The notes: generated by a model from the letters alone, not told the origin. Positions 32,310 through 42,918 are shown, counted from the stretch's first letter. The stretch is 64,000 nucleotides of DNA from Xanthobacteraceae bacterium (GCA_029239875.1 JARBUD010000013.1:226134-290133), one strand, 5' to 3'. Numbers and translations: made by a program.

Positions 32310-33082
32310 TGAAACGCTTTATCTGGGGTGCTCTTCTCGCAACGGTCCTTGTCCCGGTGGGCGGCGCTGCCGTCCATGCCGGGACCGGGAAAGTGTGCGC
32401 CGCGCCATCCGCGCTGACGCGGGCGGGCTTCCCGCTGCCGCACCTCGCCCGCGCCCTCCACGACAGGTCCCCCGCCACCATACTGGTGCTGAACAGCGCG
32501 ACGGCGGCCAAGAAGGCGCGGCCGGGTTCCGAGAAGGACGTGCTGCTGCGCAGCTTCCCGAGCTATATCGAGGAGACGCTGCGCGCGCGCTACCCCGACG
32601 GCGGCGTGGTGGTGACGACGCACAACGAGCCGCGCGCCACCGCCGAGGCGATCCTTCCCGGCATGCCCGCGGTGCTGGAGAAGACCAAGCCTGCTCTGGT
32701 GATCTGGCAGACCGGCACCTACGACACCATCCTAGGCGCAGACACCTCCGCCTTCTCCGACGCGGTGTCGACCGGCATCTCCTATGCCCGCGAGGCCGGC
32801 GCCGACGTCATCGTGGTGAGCCCGCAATACTCGCCGCACACCGCCTTCGCCTTCGACGTCGCCCCCTACAACAACGCCCTGCGCTGGGCGGCGCGCTCCA
32901 GCGGCGTGCCGTTCTTCGATCGCTACAGCGTCATGCGGTTCTGGGAGGATGAGGGCATCTTCGATTTCGACAGTGCCCGCCCCTCGCCTTCCCTGTTCGA
33001 CGACGTCCATCGATGCATCGGCCGGCTGCTGGTCGGCGTGATCGTCGACGGCGTCGAAATGCGCACCCTCGGTTCCCGGTGA
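32309..33082 (+). CDS. Degenerate SGNH/GDSL-like exported protein
   Basis: A 257-aa protein with a signal peptide (MKRFIWGALLATVLVPVGGA, cleaved after VHAG). It aligns with the next gene along its length. Block I keeps the Ser (ILVLNSATAAKK, Ser63) and block V keeps Asp and His (LFDDVHRC). The block II Gly and block III Asn seen in the neighbour (NRGVNGQ, SGVNAL) read NEPRAT and TGTYDT, so the oxyanion hole is altered. The start GTG shares a base with the opgC stop (TAGTG). It may be a glucan-modifying esterase, a transferase partner of OpgC, or a binding protein without catalysis. Confidence 0.75.
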   Translation: MKRFIWGALLATVLVPVGGAAVHAGTGKVCAAPSALTRAGFPLPHLARALHDRSPATILVLNSATAAKKARPGSEKDVLLRSFPSYIEETLRARYPDGGVVVTTHNEPRATAEAILPGMPAVLEKTKPALVIWQTGTYDTILGADTSAFSDAVSTGISYAREAGADVIVVSPQYSPHTAFAFDVAPYNNALRWAARSSGVPFFDRYSVMRFWEDEGIFDFDSARPSPSLFDDVHRCIGRLLVGVIVDGVEMRTLGSR

Positions 33083-33094
33083 CATAGACGCCCG

Positions 33095-33970
33095 ATGCGA
33101 AACCTCCCTCTCCTCCTCGCCGCCGCCCTCTGCCTGACGGCAGCCCTGCCCGTCTCGGCCCAGAACCTGATCCCGCAGGCGAAGAGCCTGATCCCGACCG
33201 CCTGCCCCTCGTCGAAGACGCTGGCGAAGCTCTCCTTCCCGCTCGCCCGCACCGCGGCGAAGCTGCGGGCCGGCGAGCCCGTCACCATCGTCGCCATCGG
33301 CTCCTCCTCGACCGCGGGCGCCGGCTCGACCTCGCCGGACGCGGCCTATCCGAGCCGGCTGCAGGCCATGCTGCGCGAGCGCTTCCCCGGCGCGGAGATC
33401 AAGGTGGTCAACCGCGGGGTGAACGGGCAGGACGCGCCGGAGATGCTGGCGCGCTTCGACCAGGACGTCGCCGCCTACAAGCCGACGCTGGTGATCTGGC
33501 AGTCCGGGGTGAACGCGCTGTTCCGCGAGGGTGGCCTCGCCGCCACCGAGAAGCTGCTGCGCGAGGCGATCGCCCGCATACGCGCTCTCGATGCCGATCT
33601 CCTGCTGGTCGACCCGCAATACGCCCCGCGCGTCATCGCCGACGCCGATATCGGCCCGATGATCCGGCTGATCGACGCCATCGCGCAGGAGGAGGGCATC
33701 GGCGTCTATCACCGCTTCGCGCTGATGCGCGACTGGCACGAGACCGCCGGCATGGGCTTCGAGGCGTTCCTGTGGAAGGACAGCTTCCACATGAACGACT
33801 GGGGCTATAACTGCTTCGCCCGCGACCTCGGCCGCGCCATGGCCGCCAATATCGACGCCCAGCAGCGCTCGGCCGACGTCACGGTGAACCCGAAGGCGCT
33901 GCCGGCCACCACGCCCGCCGCCGCAGCGGCCACCGCCGGCACTCCGCTCGCGCCGACGGCGACGCCGTGA
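33095..33970 (+). CDS. SGNH/GDSL hydrolase family protein
   Basis: A 291-aa exported protein (signal peptide MRNLPLLLAAALCLTAALPV, cleaved after SAQ). It has all four SGNH blocks: VAIGSSSTAGAGS (Ser71), NRGVNGQDAPEML (Gly), IWQSGVNAL (Asn) and DSFHMNDWGYNCFA (Asp, His). The C-terminal 35 residues are Ala/Thr/Pro-rich. It is 12 bp downstream of the degenerate paralogue, in the opgC operon. SGNH proteins often act with acyltransferase membrane proteins as acetyl or acyl transferases, which is the main hypothesis here. Confidence 0.85.
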   Translation: MRNLPLLLAAALCLTAALPVSAQNLIPQAKSLIPTACPSSKTLAKLSFPLARTAAKLRAGEPVTIVAIGSSSTAGAGSTSPDAAYPSRLQAMLRERFPGAEIKVVNRGVNGQDAPEMLARFDQDVAAYKPTLVIWQSGVNALFREGGLAATEKLLREAIARIRALDADLLLVDPQYAPRVIADADIGPMIRLIDAIAQEEGIGVYHRFALMRDWHETAGMGFEAFLWKDSFHMNDWGYNCFARDLGRAMAANIDAQQRSADVTVNPKALPATTPAAAAATAGTPLAPTATP

Positions 33971-33974
33971 GGGT

Positions 33975-34646
33975 TCAGTCCGTCACCAGCCCCACCGCAA
34001 ACCCGTCATAGCCCTTGGAGCCGACCGTCTGCACCGCCGTCGCGGTGACGCGCGGCTCGCGGGCGAACCAGTCGTAGGTGCCGCGCACGCCCTGCACCCG
34101 TGCATCGCGGTGCGCAGGGTCGAGGATCGTGCCGTCGCGCACCACATTGTCGGCGACGATGACCGTGCCGGGCCTGGAGAATCTCAGCGCCCAGTCGAGA
34201 TAATGCGGGTTGTTCGGCTTGTCGGCGTCGATGAAGACGAGGTCGAACGGTCCCTCGCCTTCCGCCGCCAGCACCGCGAGGCTCTCCAGCGCCGGGCCGA
34301 CGCGGATGTCGACGATATCCGACCGCCCGGCGCGGGCTATGTTGGCGCGGGCGACCTCGGCGTGATCAGGCTCATATTCCAGCGTCACCAGCCGCCCGTC
34401 CGCCGGCAGGGCGCGGGCGAGCCAGATGGTGGAATAGCCGCCGAGCGTGCCGATCTCCAAGATTCGCCGCGCGCCGGCCATCTTCGCCAGCAGCATAAGA
34501 AGCTTGCCCTGGTTCGGCGCGACGTTGATCGCCGGCAGGCCGGCGGCGTCGCTGGCGCTGAGCGCCGCTTCCAGAGCGGCATCCGGCGGCACGAGGCGCT
34601 TGACGATATAGTCGTCGACCGCGGTCCAGAGCTCCTGATCGGTCAT
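33975..34646 (-). CDS. O-methyltransferase (class I SAM-dependent, caffeoyl-CoA type)
   Basis: A 223-aa enzyme of the methyltransf_3 family. The SAM site is RILEIGTLGGYSTIWLARAL, the acidic loop is VTLEYEPDHAEVARANIARA, and the metal-binding Asp lies in LVFIDADKPNNPHYLDWAL with VIVADNVVRDG downstream. These enzymes methylate catechols or other small phenols in the cytosol. The ATG at 34646 follows AAGGTGA; a TTG one codon earlier is less likely. It is convergent with the SGNH gene, only 4 bp apart. Confidence 0.9.
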   Translation of the reverse strand: MTDQELWTAVDDYIVKRLVPPDAALEAALSASDAAGLPAINVAPNQGKLLMLLAKMAGARRILEIGTLGGYSTIWLARALPADGRLVTLEYEPDHAEVARANIARAGRSDIVDIRVGPALESLAVLAAEGEGPFDLVFIDADKPNNPHYLDWALRFSRPGTVIVADNVVRDGTILDPAHRDARVQGVRGTYDWFAREPRVTATAVQTVGSKGYDGFAVGLVTD

Positions 34647-34661
34647 CAATCACCTTGTCTG

Positions 34662-34946
34662 CTAATCGTCACCTTTACCGGAGAAGGCGCCGCCGAAGCG
34701 CTTGATCACCGCCTCGCGGGCGGCGAGCACGCGGCGCTCGTAATCCTCGGCCATCGGCTCGGTCAGCACGCTCTCCAGCCCGGCGAGCAGCGCCCACAGC
34801 GCCGGGATCTCCGCTTCGTCCTCGATATAGTCGAGCAGCGCCTCGCCATCGGCGTCGTCCACCGTGCGGGAGAGGAATTCGAACAGCACGACCGCCACCG
34901 AGCGGTCGATGACAAGGGTGACTTCGTCGTTCGCCGGTTCTGCCAT
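34662..34946 (-). CDS. Conserved hypothetical acidic protein (94 aa)
   Basis: A small, largely helical acidic protein: DEVTLVIDRSVAVVLFEFLS, then RTVDDADGEALLDYIEDEAE, ending GAFSGKGDD. The first third is hydrophobic but not a clean membrane span. GGGGA precedes the ATG at 34946. I have seen similar proteins in alphaproteobacteria without a known role. It ends 15 bp before the O-methyltransferase start. Confidence 0.6.
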   Translation of the reverse strand: MAEPANDEVTLVIDRSVAVVLFEFLSRTVDDADGEALLDYIEDEAEIPALWALLAGLESVLTEPMAEDYERRVLAAREAVIKRFGGAFSGKGDD

Positions 34947-35084
34947 GCGTCGTCCCCGTAGATGAGTGGTCTCAATCCTATCGATCCGTGACGCTTTGAT
35001 TACAAGCCGGCCCTGCTTCCGCTGCCGCTTGCAATCGCCGACGCGGCGTGCTGTCGCTTGGCGCCAGCAGAATGGGAGGACGCG

Positions 35085-36026
35085 ATGGCGGCGGCGGACG
35101 AACTGGTCACGGTGCGCGATTTCGTGCGCTACGCGGTGAGCCGCTTCAATGCGGCGGGCCTTGCCTTCGGCCACGGCACCACCGAGGCGCTCGACGAGGC
35201 CGCCTTCATCGTCCTGGAATCGCTGCACCTTCCCATCGACAACCTCTCGCCCTGGCTCGACGCGCGGCTGACCGCCGAGGAGCGCTCCCGCCTCGCCGGG
35301 CTGATCGAGGCGCGCTGCGAGACCCGGCAGCCGGCGGCCTATCTGCTGGGACGCGCCTACATCCAGGGCGTGCCGTTCCGCTCCGACAAGCGGGCCATCG
35401 TGCCGCGTTCCTTCATCGGCGAGTTGCTGGCGGCGGAGCTCGCGGGCGGAGAGCCCTTCGCGCTGGTGCCTGAGCCGATGGCGATCACGCGGGTGCTGGA
35501 CCTGTGCACCGGCTCCGGGTGCCTCGCCATCCTCGCGGCGATGATCTTCCCCAATGCCGAGGTGGACGCGGTCGACCTCTCGCCCGATGCGCTGGCGCTG
35601 GCGGCCGAGAACGTCGCCGAGCACGAGATGGGCGAGCGGGTGCGGCTCCTGCAGGGCAATCTTTTCGAGGCGGTGGCAGGCGAGGTCTACGACCTCATCA
35701 TCACCAACCCTCCTTACGTCGACGCGCAGGCCATGGCGGCGCTGCCGGCCGAATACCGCCACGAGCCGAGCCTCGCCTTCGACGGCGGGCCGGACGGGCT
35801 CGACATTGTCCGCCGCATCCTCACCGAGGCGCCCAAGCACCTCTCCGCGCAGGGCGGGCTGATCTGCGAGATCGGCACCGGCAAGGAGATACTGGAAGCC
35901 GAGTATCCCAACCTGCCCTTCCTCTGGCTCGACACCGAGGACAGCGAGGGCGAGGTGTTCTGGCTCTCGGCGAACGACTTCGGCGGCGGCACCGACGTGC
36001 GGGTGATGACGCGCATGGCGCGGTGA
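35085..36026 (+). CDS. prmB: 50S ribosomal protein L3 glutamine methyltransferase (PrmB)
   Basis: A 313-aa enzyme that methylates Gln150 of ribosomal protein L3. It has the N-terminal helical domain of the PrmB/PrmC group, then the SAM site VLDLCTGSGCLAILAA, DAVDLSPDALALAAEN, and the catalytic NPPY in LIITNPPYVD. The long loop GPDGLDIVRRIL is typical of PrmB. GGGAGG lies 5 nt before the ATG at 35085; an earlier in-frame ATG at 35058 is unsupported. A PrmC role is less likely given the N-terminus and length. Confidence 0.88.
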   Translation: MAAADELVTVRDFVRYAVSRFNAAGLAFGHGTTEALDEAAFIVLESLHLPIDNLSPWLDARLTAEERSRLAGLIEARCETRQPAAYLLGRAYIQGVPFRSDKRAIVPRSFIGELLAAELAGGEPFALVPEPMAITRVLDLCTGSGCLAILAAMIFPNAEVDAVDLSPDALALAAENVAEHEMGERVRLLQGNLFEAVAGEVYDLIITNPPYVDAQAMAALPAEYRHEPSLAFDGGPDGLDIVRRILTEAPKHLSAQGGLICEIGTGKEILEAEYPNLPFLWLDTEDSEGEVFWLSANDFGGGTDVRVMTRMAR

Positions 36027-36044
36027 GGAACGGCTGAGCCCTTG

Positions 36045-36139
36045 CCGTCATCCCGGAACGGCCGCGAGGCCGTATCCGGGATCGCAAGCAGAATGGAGTA
36101 CGATCCCGGCTCTCCGCTACACTTCGGCCGGGATGACGG
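36045..36139. repeat. Interspersed palindromic repeat, family B, copy 2
   Basis: CCGTCATCCCGG at the left end is inverse to CCGGGATGACGG at the right end, with inner GATCCCGGCTCT shared with the copy at 12991. It lies in the gap between the convergent prmB and transglycosylase genes and could also serve as a terminator hairpin. Confidence 0.85.
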
Positions 36140-36146
36140 CTTCCCC

Positions 36147-37367
36147 TCACCCGCCCCGCTTCATGTGCTCCAGCACTTCGGCATCCGGCCAGCAGTCGAG
36201 CGTGAGGCGGTTGGCCTTCTGGTAGGCGCCGAGCGCGGCGCGGGTCTTCATGCCGGCCTTGCCGTCGATCTTCTCGGCATAGAAGCCACGCTGAGTCAGC
36301 ACCTTCTGCATGAATTCGAGATCGCGCGTCTTCACCAGCGCGATGTCCTTCCAGCCCTGCGCGAAGGGCCGGTCGTCCTCGATGCGGTCGGCGAGATGGC
36401 CGACATAGAGCACGTAGAGGTCGGCGAAGTTGTAAGACTTCAGCACAAAATAGTTAGCCGGCGTAAGAAATGCCGGACCGTTCGGCCCGGCCGGCATGAT
36501 GATTGAGGCAACATCCTTCATCGCCGCAGGCGGGACGCGGCGCCCATCGGCGACCTTCACGCCGCGCTTCAGCCAATCGCCTATGGTCAGCGTCACCGCC
36601 GGCTCGGCCTGGGTGCAGTCGAAGCCGGCGGGAACGGCGATCTCATAGGCCCAACGCTTGCCGGCCTGCCAGCCCTCTTCCCTGAGCAGGCTGGCGGTAG
36701 CGGCGAGCGCTTCCGGCACCGAGGTCCAGATATTGGCGGTGCCGTCGCCATTGAGGTCGACGCCGTATTTCAGATAGCCGGTCGGCATGAACTGGGTGAG
36801 GCCCATGGCGCCCGCCCACGAGCTCTTCATCTGGCCGCGCGAGACATGGCCCTCGTCGAGGATTTTCAGCGCGGCGAGGAATTCGGCGCGGAACTCGTCC
36901 TTGCGCCGGCCGACATAGGCCTGCGTCGCCACCACGCGCAGCGCGTCGTAGTTCAGCTTGGCGCCGCCATAGGAGGTCTCGCGCGCCCAGATGGCGAGCA
37001 ATACCGAGCCGGGCACGCCGAACTGGCGCTCGATCCCCTTGAGCTCGGCCGCATATTGCCGGGCGAGGGTCCGGCCGCGCGAAGCGTAGTTGCCGATGGC
37101 CTTGTCGGAGAGATAGGCGGCCGGCGTCTGCACGAACTCCGCCTGCGCGCCGGGCTTCTGCGGCTTGCCGGGGATGGCGAGGTCGGGCAGCGAATAGTCA
37201 GGCTCGAGCCCCTTCGTCTCGCGCTCGAAGGTGGCGCGCGAGATGCCCATCGCCTGCGCCGCCGGCCACTGCGCGGCGAGCCAGCGGTCGAAGGCCGGAT
37301 CGGCATGGGCGGCGGGCGCCAGCAGCGCGGCGAGCCCGAAAGCGAGGATGAAGGTCGGCAGGCGCAT
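36147..37367 (-). CDS. Lytic murein transglycosylase (MltB-like) with peptidoglycan-binding domain
   Basis: A 406-aa exported enzyme. The signal peptide MRLPTFILAFGLAALLAPAA is cleaved after HADP. The SLT_2 domain holds the catalytic Glu in AIWARETSYGGAK, then SWAGAMGLTQFMPTGYLKYG with GVDLNGDGTANIW. A C-terminal PG_binding_1 domain begins about residue 345 (FMQKVLTQRGFYAEKIDGKA). It cuts glycan strands with 1,6-anhydro product formation. The ATG at 37367 gives the family length; an in-frame start at 37454 adds 29 residues without a signal. Confidence 0.9.
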   Translation of the reverse strand: MRLPTFILAFGLAALLAPAAHADPAFDRWLAAQWPAAQAMGISRATFERETKGLEPDYSLPDLAIPGKPQKPGAQAEFVQTPAAYLSDKAIGNYASRGRTLARQYAAELKGIERQFGVPGSVLLAIWARETSYGGAKLNYDALRVVATQAYVGRRKDEFRAEFLAALKILDEGHVSRGQMKSSWAGAMGLTQFMPTGYLKYGVDLNGDGTANIWTSVPEALAATASLLREEGWQAGKRWAYEIAVPAGFDCTQAEPAVTLTIGDWLKRGVKVADGRRVPPAAMKDVASIIMPAGPNGPAFLTPANYFVLKSYNFADLYVLYVGHLADRIEDDRPFAQGWKDIALVKTRDLEFMQKVLTQRGFYAEKIDGKAGMKTRAALGAYQKANRLTLDCWPDAEVLEHMKRGG

Positions 37368-37529
37368 GCCCCCGACATACCCGGAATCGCCGCGGTCGGG
37401 AACCGCACCCGGTTCCGCAACATTCGCGCAGGGCGCGGGCGAAGGCGGAACCACGGTGCTGCCGTCCGGGTTCTAGCCAGACTCTTCCCTGACGGCAGCC
37501 CCTCGCCGCTTACCACCGGGAGCCCGGCC

Positions 37530-38393
37530 ATGCGCCATCGCAGGATCGATATCGGCGGCGAGACGATCTTCTACCGCGAGGCCGGTCCGCCCGACGCACC
37601 GGTGCTGCTGCTGCCGCACGGCTATCCCTGCTCGTCCTACCAGTTCCGCCGGCTGATGCCGGCGCTCGCCGACCGCTGGCGCACGCTGGCGCCGGACTTC
37701 CCCGGCTTCGGCTACAGCGCGACGCCGGACCCGGCCATGTTCGGCTATGATTTCGACGCCTATGCCGGCTTCCTCACGGCCTTCGCGGACGGGCTGGGGC
37801 TCGCCCGCTACGGGCTGTGGCTGCACGATTACGGCTCGCAGATCGGGCTGCGGCACGCCATCGCGCATCCCGAGCGCATCAGCGCGCTGATCATCCAGAA
37901 CGGCGACATCTACGAGGATGTGCTGGGCCCGAAATACAAGGCGATCAAGGCCTATTGGGCCGACAAGACGCCGGCGAACCACAGCGTGCTGGAAGAGGCG
38001 GTGAACGAGGACGGCTTCCGCCACGAATTCGTCGGCGAGGTCGGCACAAGCGTCGCCGAGCGCGTGCCGCCGGATTTGTGGAAGCTGCACTGGCCGCTGA
38101 TGGACACGGCCGTGCGCCGGGAGCTGTGCGTCGGGCTGATGGAGAAGCTGGAGGAGAACCTGTCCTGGTTCCCGCGCTACCAGGCCTATCTGCGCGGGCA
38201 CCGGCCGCCGGCGCTGATCGTCTGGGGGCCGGAGGACGGCTACATGCCGGCGCCCTCGGCGCAGGCCTATCTGCGGGACTTGCCGGAAGCCGAGCTGCAC
38301 CTGATCGACGGCGCCGGCCACTGGCTGCTGGAGACGCATTTCGAGGCGACGCTGCCGCTGGTGCGCGATTTCCTCGGCCGCGCCCTCGCATAA
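37530..38393 (+). CDS. Alpha/beta hydrolase with Asp nucleophile (epoxide hydrolase / dehalogenase-like)
   Basis: A 287-aa alpha/beta hydrolase. The oxyanion strand reads LLLPHGYPCSSYQFR. The nucleophile elbow is LWLHDYGSQIG, with Asp in the place of Ser, as in epoxide hydrolases and haloalkane dehalogenases. The acid Asp lies in VWGPEDGYMP and the His in GAGHWLLETHF. Dehalogenases have Trp after the nucleophile; here it is Tyr, so an epoxide hydrolase fits slightly better. GGGAG is 7 nt before the ATG. The substrate is unknown. Confidence 0.82.
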   Translation: MRHRRIDIGGETIFYREAGPPDAPVLLLPHGYPCSSYQFRRLMPALADRWRTLAPDFPGFGYSATPDPAMFGYDFDAYAGFLTAFADGLGLARYGLWLHDYGSQIGLRHAIAHPERISALIIQNGDIYEDVLGPKYKAIKAYWADKTPANHSVLEEAVNEDGFRHEFVGEVGTSVAERVPPDLWKLHWPLMDTAVRRELCVGLMEKLEENLSWFPRYQAYLRGHRPPALIVWGPEDGYMPAPSAQAYLRDLPEAELHLIDGAGHWLLETHFEATLPLVRDFLGRALA

Positions 38394-38467
38394 AAAGGGA
38401 GGCCGCTGTCGGGAATGCGCCGGCACGTTCGTCCTTGGGAGGCAACACGCACAGGAGGAACCGGCGA

Positions 38468-38953
38468 ATGGCCATCCAGCAGAAGATCACGCCCTATCTG
38501 TGGTTCGACGGCACGGCCGAGGAGGCCGCGAAGTTCTACGTCTCGATCTTTCCCAATTCCCGCATCGTCGCGGTCTCCAATTATCCCGAGGCCGGCCCGG
38601 GCGAGCCCGGTACGGTGATGGTGGTCGTCTTCGAGCTGGAGGGGCAGACCTTCGGCGCCATCAATGGCGGCACGACGTTCAAGCTCAGCGAGGCGACCTC
38701 GTTCCTGATCGATTGCGCGACGCAGGCCGAGATCGACCATTACTGGTCGCACCTCCTGGAAGGCGGCGGCACCGAGCAGCCCTGCGGCTGGCTGAAGGAC
38801 CGCTACGGCATGTCCTGGCAGGTCAACTCGCAGAAGCTGGTGGAGAAGGTCCACACCTCCGGCGACACCGCGGCCACCGCGCGGGTGATGGCGGCGATGA
38901 TGAAGATGGTGAAGATCGACCTCGCCACGCTGGAGCGGGCGTACGAGGGGTGA
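38468..38953 (+). CDS. VOC superfamily protein (PhnB-like)
   Basis: A 161-aa protein of the PhnB/3-demethylubiquinone-methyltransferase-like VOC type. The fold markers are ITPYLWFDGTAEEAAKFYVS, GTVMVVVFELEGQTFGAING, and GWLKDRYGMSWQVNSQKL at the end of the barrel, then a helical tail. Despite older labels, no methyltransferase activity is established for the family. AGGAGG lies 9 nt before the ATG. It is 75 bp downstream of the hydrolase, and the two may be co-transcribed. Confidence 0.9.
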   Translation: MAIQQKITPYLWFDGTAEEAAKFYVSIFPNSRIVAVSNYPEAGPGEPGTVMVVVFELEGQTFGAINGGTTFKLSEATSFLIDCATQAEIDHYWSHLLEGGGTEQPCGWLKDRYGMSWQVNSQKLVEKVHTSGDTAATARVMAAMMKMVKIDLATLERAYEG

Positions 38954-39073
38954 GTGCCTCGGGATCGACGGCGGGCGGCGTGAGCGCCCGCCAACGCCCC
39001 CTCGCGCGCCTCATAGAATTGATTCGATAATAGTTATTGGAAAAGGCATGCTGCGCCCATGGAGGATTTGCCC

Positions 39074-39337
39074 ATGGCGATCAGTGCCGAACTCGGTCAG
39101 CAGCTCGAAAACTATGTGAACCGGCTGGTTGCCTCCGGGCGCTACCACTCCAAGAGCGAGGTGCTGCGCGAAGGCGTGCGGCTGCTCCAGGAGCGCGAGC
39201 TGCGGCTTGCGGCTCTGGAGGAAGCGCTCGCACGCGGGCTGGAGGACGCCGGCGCCGGTCGGATGAAGCCGGCCGAGGAGGTGTTCGGCCGTCTGGAGGC
39301 GAAATACGAGGCGCTGGCCAAGAAACAGGGCCGATGA
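39074..39337 (+). CDS. parD: ParD-type antitoxin
   Basis: An 87-aa ribbon-helix-helix protein (ISAELGQQLENYVNRLVASG, then RYHSKSEVLREGVRLLQERE). The C-terminal half is the charged toxin-binding tail. GGAGG lies 8 nt before the ATG at 39074, so the in-frame ATG at 39059 is not used. Its stop overlaps the parE start by 4 bp, the classic order antitoxin-toxin. It would bind the toxin and repress the operon. Confidence 0.88.
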   Translation: MAISAELGQQLENYVNRLVASGRYHSKSEVLREGVRLLQERELRLAALEEALARGLEDAGAGRMKPAEEVFGRLEAKYEALAKKQGR

Positions 39338-39630
39338 TCGTCGTCTTCACGGCGCAGGCGGAGACCGCGCTCGAACGCATCGGCGACCATATCGCCGCCG
39401 ACAATCCGCGGCGGGCGCTGTCCTTCATCCGTGAATTGCGCGAGCACGCCGCCCGCATCGGGGCAGCGCCGGAATCCTATCCGCTGGTGCCGCGCTTCGA
39501 GGCCGTCGGCATCTGCCGCTGCGTCCACGGCAACTACCTGATCTTCTTCCGCGTCGGCAGGGACGTGGTTGAAATCATCCACGTCCTGCACGGCGCGATG
39601 GACTACGAGTCGCTGCTGTTCCCGCGATAG
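39334..39630 (+). CDS. parE: ParE-type toxin (RelE/ParE superfamily)
   Basis: A 98-aa toxin (MIVVFTAQAETALERIGDHI, then LREHAARIGAAPESYPLVPR). It ends VVEIIHVLHGAMDYESLLFP with the typical RelE/ParE core strands and the I.HVLHGAMD end motif. ParE toxins block DNA gyrase. The frame is intact. The start overlaps the parD stop (ATGA). Confidence 0.88.
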   Translation: MIVVFTAQAETALERIGDHIAADNPRRALSFIRELREHAARIGAAPESYPLVPRFEAVGICRCVHGNYLIFFRVGRDVVEIIHVLHGAMDYESLLFPR

Positions 39631-39650
39631 GCGGCAGCGGCCCGCTACCC

Positions 39651-41306
<1,656 letters not shown>

Positions 41307-41417
41307 GTGCCAAAAGCCTCTGCGCTCGCGCGATGGGCGATGCCGGATGTGGGCGGGTCGGGATTGGCCGCTATGTAACCCTCGCATCCGCGAGGGGCAA
41401 GGGCTGGCGCGGGTCGC

Positions 41418-41927
41418 CTAGCCCGCCGCCGGCACCGGAAAGGTTCCTATCTCCTCCCGCGCCGCCGGAAACCGCATCGCCAGCGCGTCGGCATCGCCGA
41501 GCTCGACATCCTGCGGCTCCACGCCGGGCCATTCCGTGCTGGCGCCGAGGAACCACCGCCCGCCGGGCACGAGCCGGGCGGTGTGGAAGGTGCCGCCGGG
41601 AATGAAGAGCTGCAAGAGCTGGCCGGCGGCGACGTCCGGGCCCACCACGACGCGCTCGGCCGAGTCGTCCTCGCGCAGCAGCAGCACCTCCAGCGGGTTG
41701 CCGAGGTAATAATGATAGAGCTGGTCGTTGCGGATGCGGTGGAGCTGCACCGGGGCCTGCGGGGTCACCAGGAAATACAGCGCCGAGCCCATCGGCCGCC
41801 CGGTCTCGAACGGCGCCGGCAGCCCACCCGGCGCGATGCGGTCGACAGCGACATAGGTCAGGCGCACATAGCCGCAGGTCGCCCCGGGCGCGAGGCCGAG
41901 CAACGCAATCACCTCGTCGGCGGTCAT
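41418..41927 (-). CDS. Cupin DUF985 family protein
   Basis: A 169-aa single-domain cupin of the DUF985 type: PMGSALYFLVTPQAPVQLHR, YHYYLGNPLEVLLL, LLQLFIPGGTFHTARL and PGGRWFLGASTEWPGVEP. The His and Glu pattern is kept in part (YHYY, TFHTA), so a metal site is likely. The ATG at 41927 has AGGA 6 nt upstream. The role is unknown; relatives are annotated as epimerase-like without proof. Confidence 0.85.
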   Translation of the reverse strand: MTADEVIALLGLAPGATCGYVRLTYVAVDRIAPGGLPAPFETGRPMGSALYFLVTPQAPVQLHRIRNDQLYHYYLGNPLEVLLLREDDSAERVVVGPDVAAGQLLQLFIPGGTFHTARLVPGGRWFLGASTEWPGVEPQDVELGDADALAMRFPAAREEIGTFPVPAAG

Positions 41928-42171
41928 TCGCAATCCTCTCCGGAGGGCGGAGGATGCTACCTCGACACGCGCCCGAACGCACGCCGGGAGACCGCTGGGC
42001 CGCCCGCCACTTTTACTTCTCCGGTATTGGAACGCCGCTGGCGAAAGCGCGTTAACGGCGTGCTGCTGGCGACCGCCAACGGGCGGCAGGAGACCTCATT
42101 ACCTCCTGCATCGATGATCGGGCTTGTATAGGGGCAGGATGGCGAGAGCACGAACCGCACCAGGATACGGC

Positions 42172-42918
42172 ATGCACCCTCTCCCCGAGCCCGACTGGGC
42201 CCTCTTTCTCGATATAGACGGTACGCTGATCGAGCATGCCGACCATCCCGAAGGAGTGACGATTCCCGACTATATGCCGGACCTCCTCACCAGCCTGCAG
42301 CTTGCGCTTGGCGGGGCGGTGGCGCTCGTATCGGGGCGCACTATCGACTGGATGGACAAGCGTTTCGCACCCGCCAAGCTTGCCGCCTCCGGCCAGCACG
42401 GGGCGGAGATCCGCCTCGCGCCGGATACGCCCTCGGTGCCGATTCCCGAGCCGAAATGGCGCAAGCCGCTGGAGCGGGCGCTGGACGAGGTGCTGGCGAC
42501 CTGGCCCGGCGTGTTCGTCGAGCACAAGCCGCTGTCGCTGGCGGTGCATTTCCGCGCCGTGCCGCAGTTCGGCGACGCCATCATGGACAGGGTGATCGCG
42601 CTCGGCACCGGGCTGAACGACGGCATCGAGTTCCTCAAGGGCCGTTTCGTCATCGAGGTGCGGCAGGGCGGGCGCGACAAGGGCACGGCGGTCGAGCAGT
42701 TCATGAACACGGCGCTGTTCAAGGGACGGCGTCCGGTGTTCCTCGGCGACGACGTCACCGACGAGGACGGCTTCCGCGCCGTCCGCGCCGCCGGCGGCCT
42801 CGCCGTCGCGGTCGGCCCGCGCGCCACCAAGCAGGCCGATTACCGTCTCGCGACACCGACCGAGGTGCGCGACTGGCTCGGCACGATTCCCGAAGCACTG
42901 GAGCGCGTCGCCCCGTGA
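42172..42918 (+). CDS. otsB: Trehalose-6-phosphate phosphatase (OtsB)
   Basis: A 248-aa HAD phosphatase. The nucleophile motif is LFLDIDGTLIEHA; motif II lies in VALVSGRTIDWMD; later come GRDKGTAVEQFMN and the metal motif VFLGDDVTDEDGFRAVRA. It removes phosphate from trehalose-6-phosphate made by OtsA. AGGA lies 6 nt before the ATG at 42172; an ATG at 42139 is possible. It begins a three-gene operon (otsB, GH15, otsA) joined by overlaps. Confidence 0.93.
   Translation: MHPLPEPDWALFLDIDGTLIEHADHPEGVTIPDYMPDLLTSLQLALGGAVALVSGRTIDWMDKRFAPAKLAASGQHGAEIRLAPDTPSVPIPEPKWRKPLERALDEVLATWPGVFVEHKPLSLAVHFRAVPQFGDAIMDRVIALGTGLNDGIEFLKGRFVIEVRQGGRDKGTAVEQFMNTALFKGRRPVFLGDDVTDEDGFRAVRAAGGLAVAVGPRATKQADYRLATPTEVRDWLGTIPEALERVAP

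Noticed and set aside
42456..42914. Long N-terminal extension of the GH15 frame through otsB
   Set aside because: It lies in another frame of otsB; the GTG at 42915 gives the family N-terminus.
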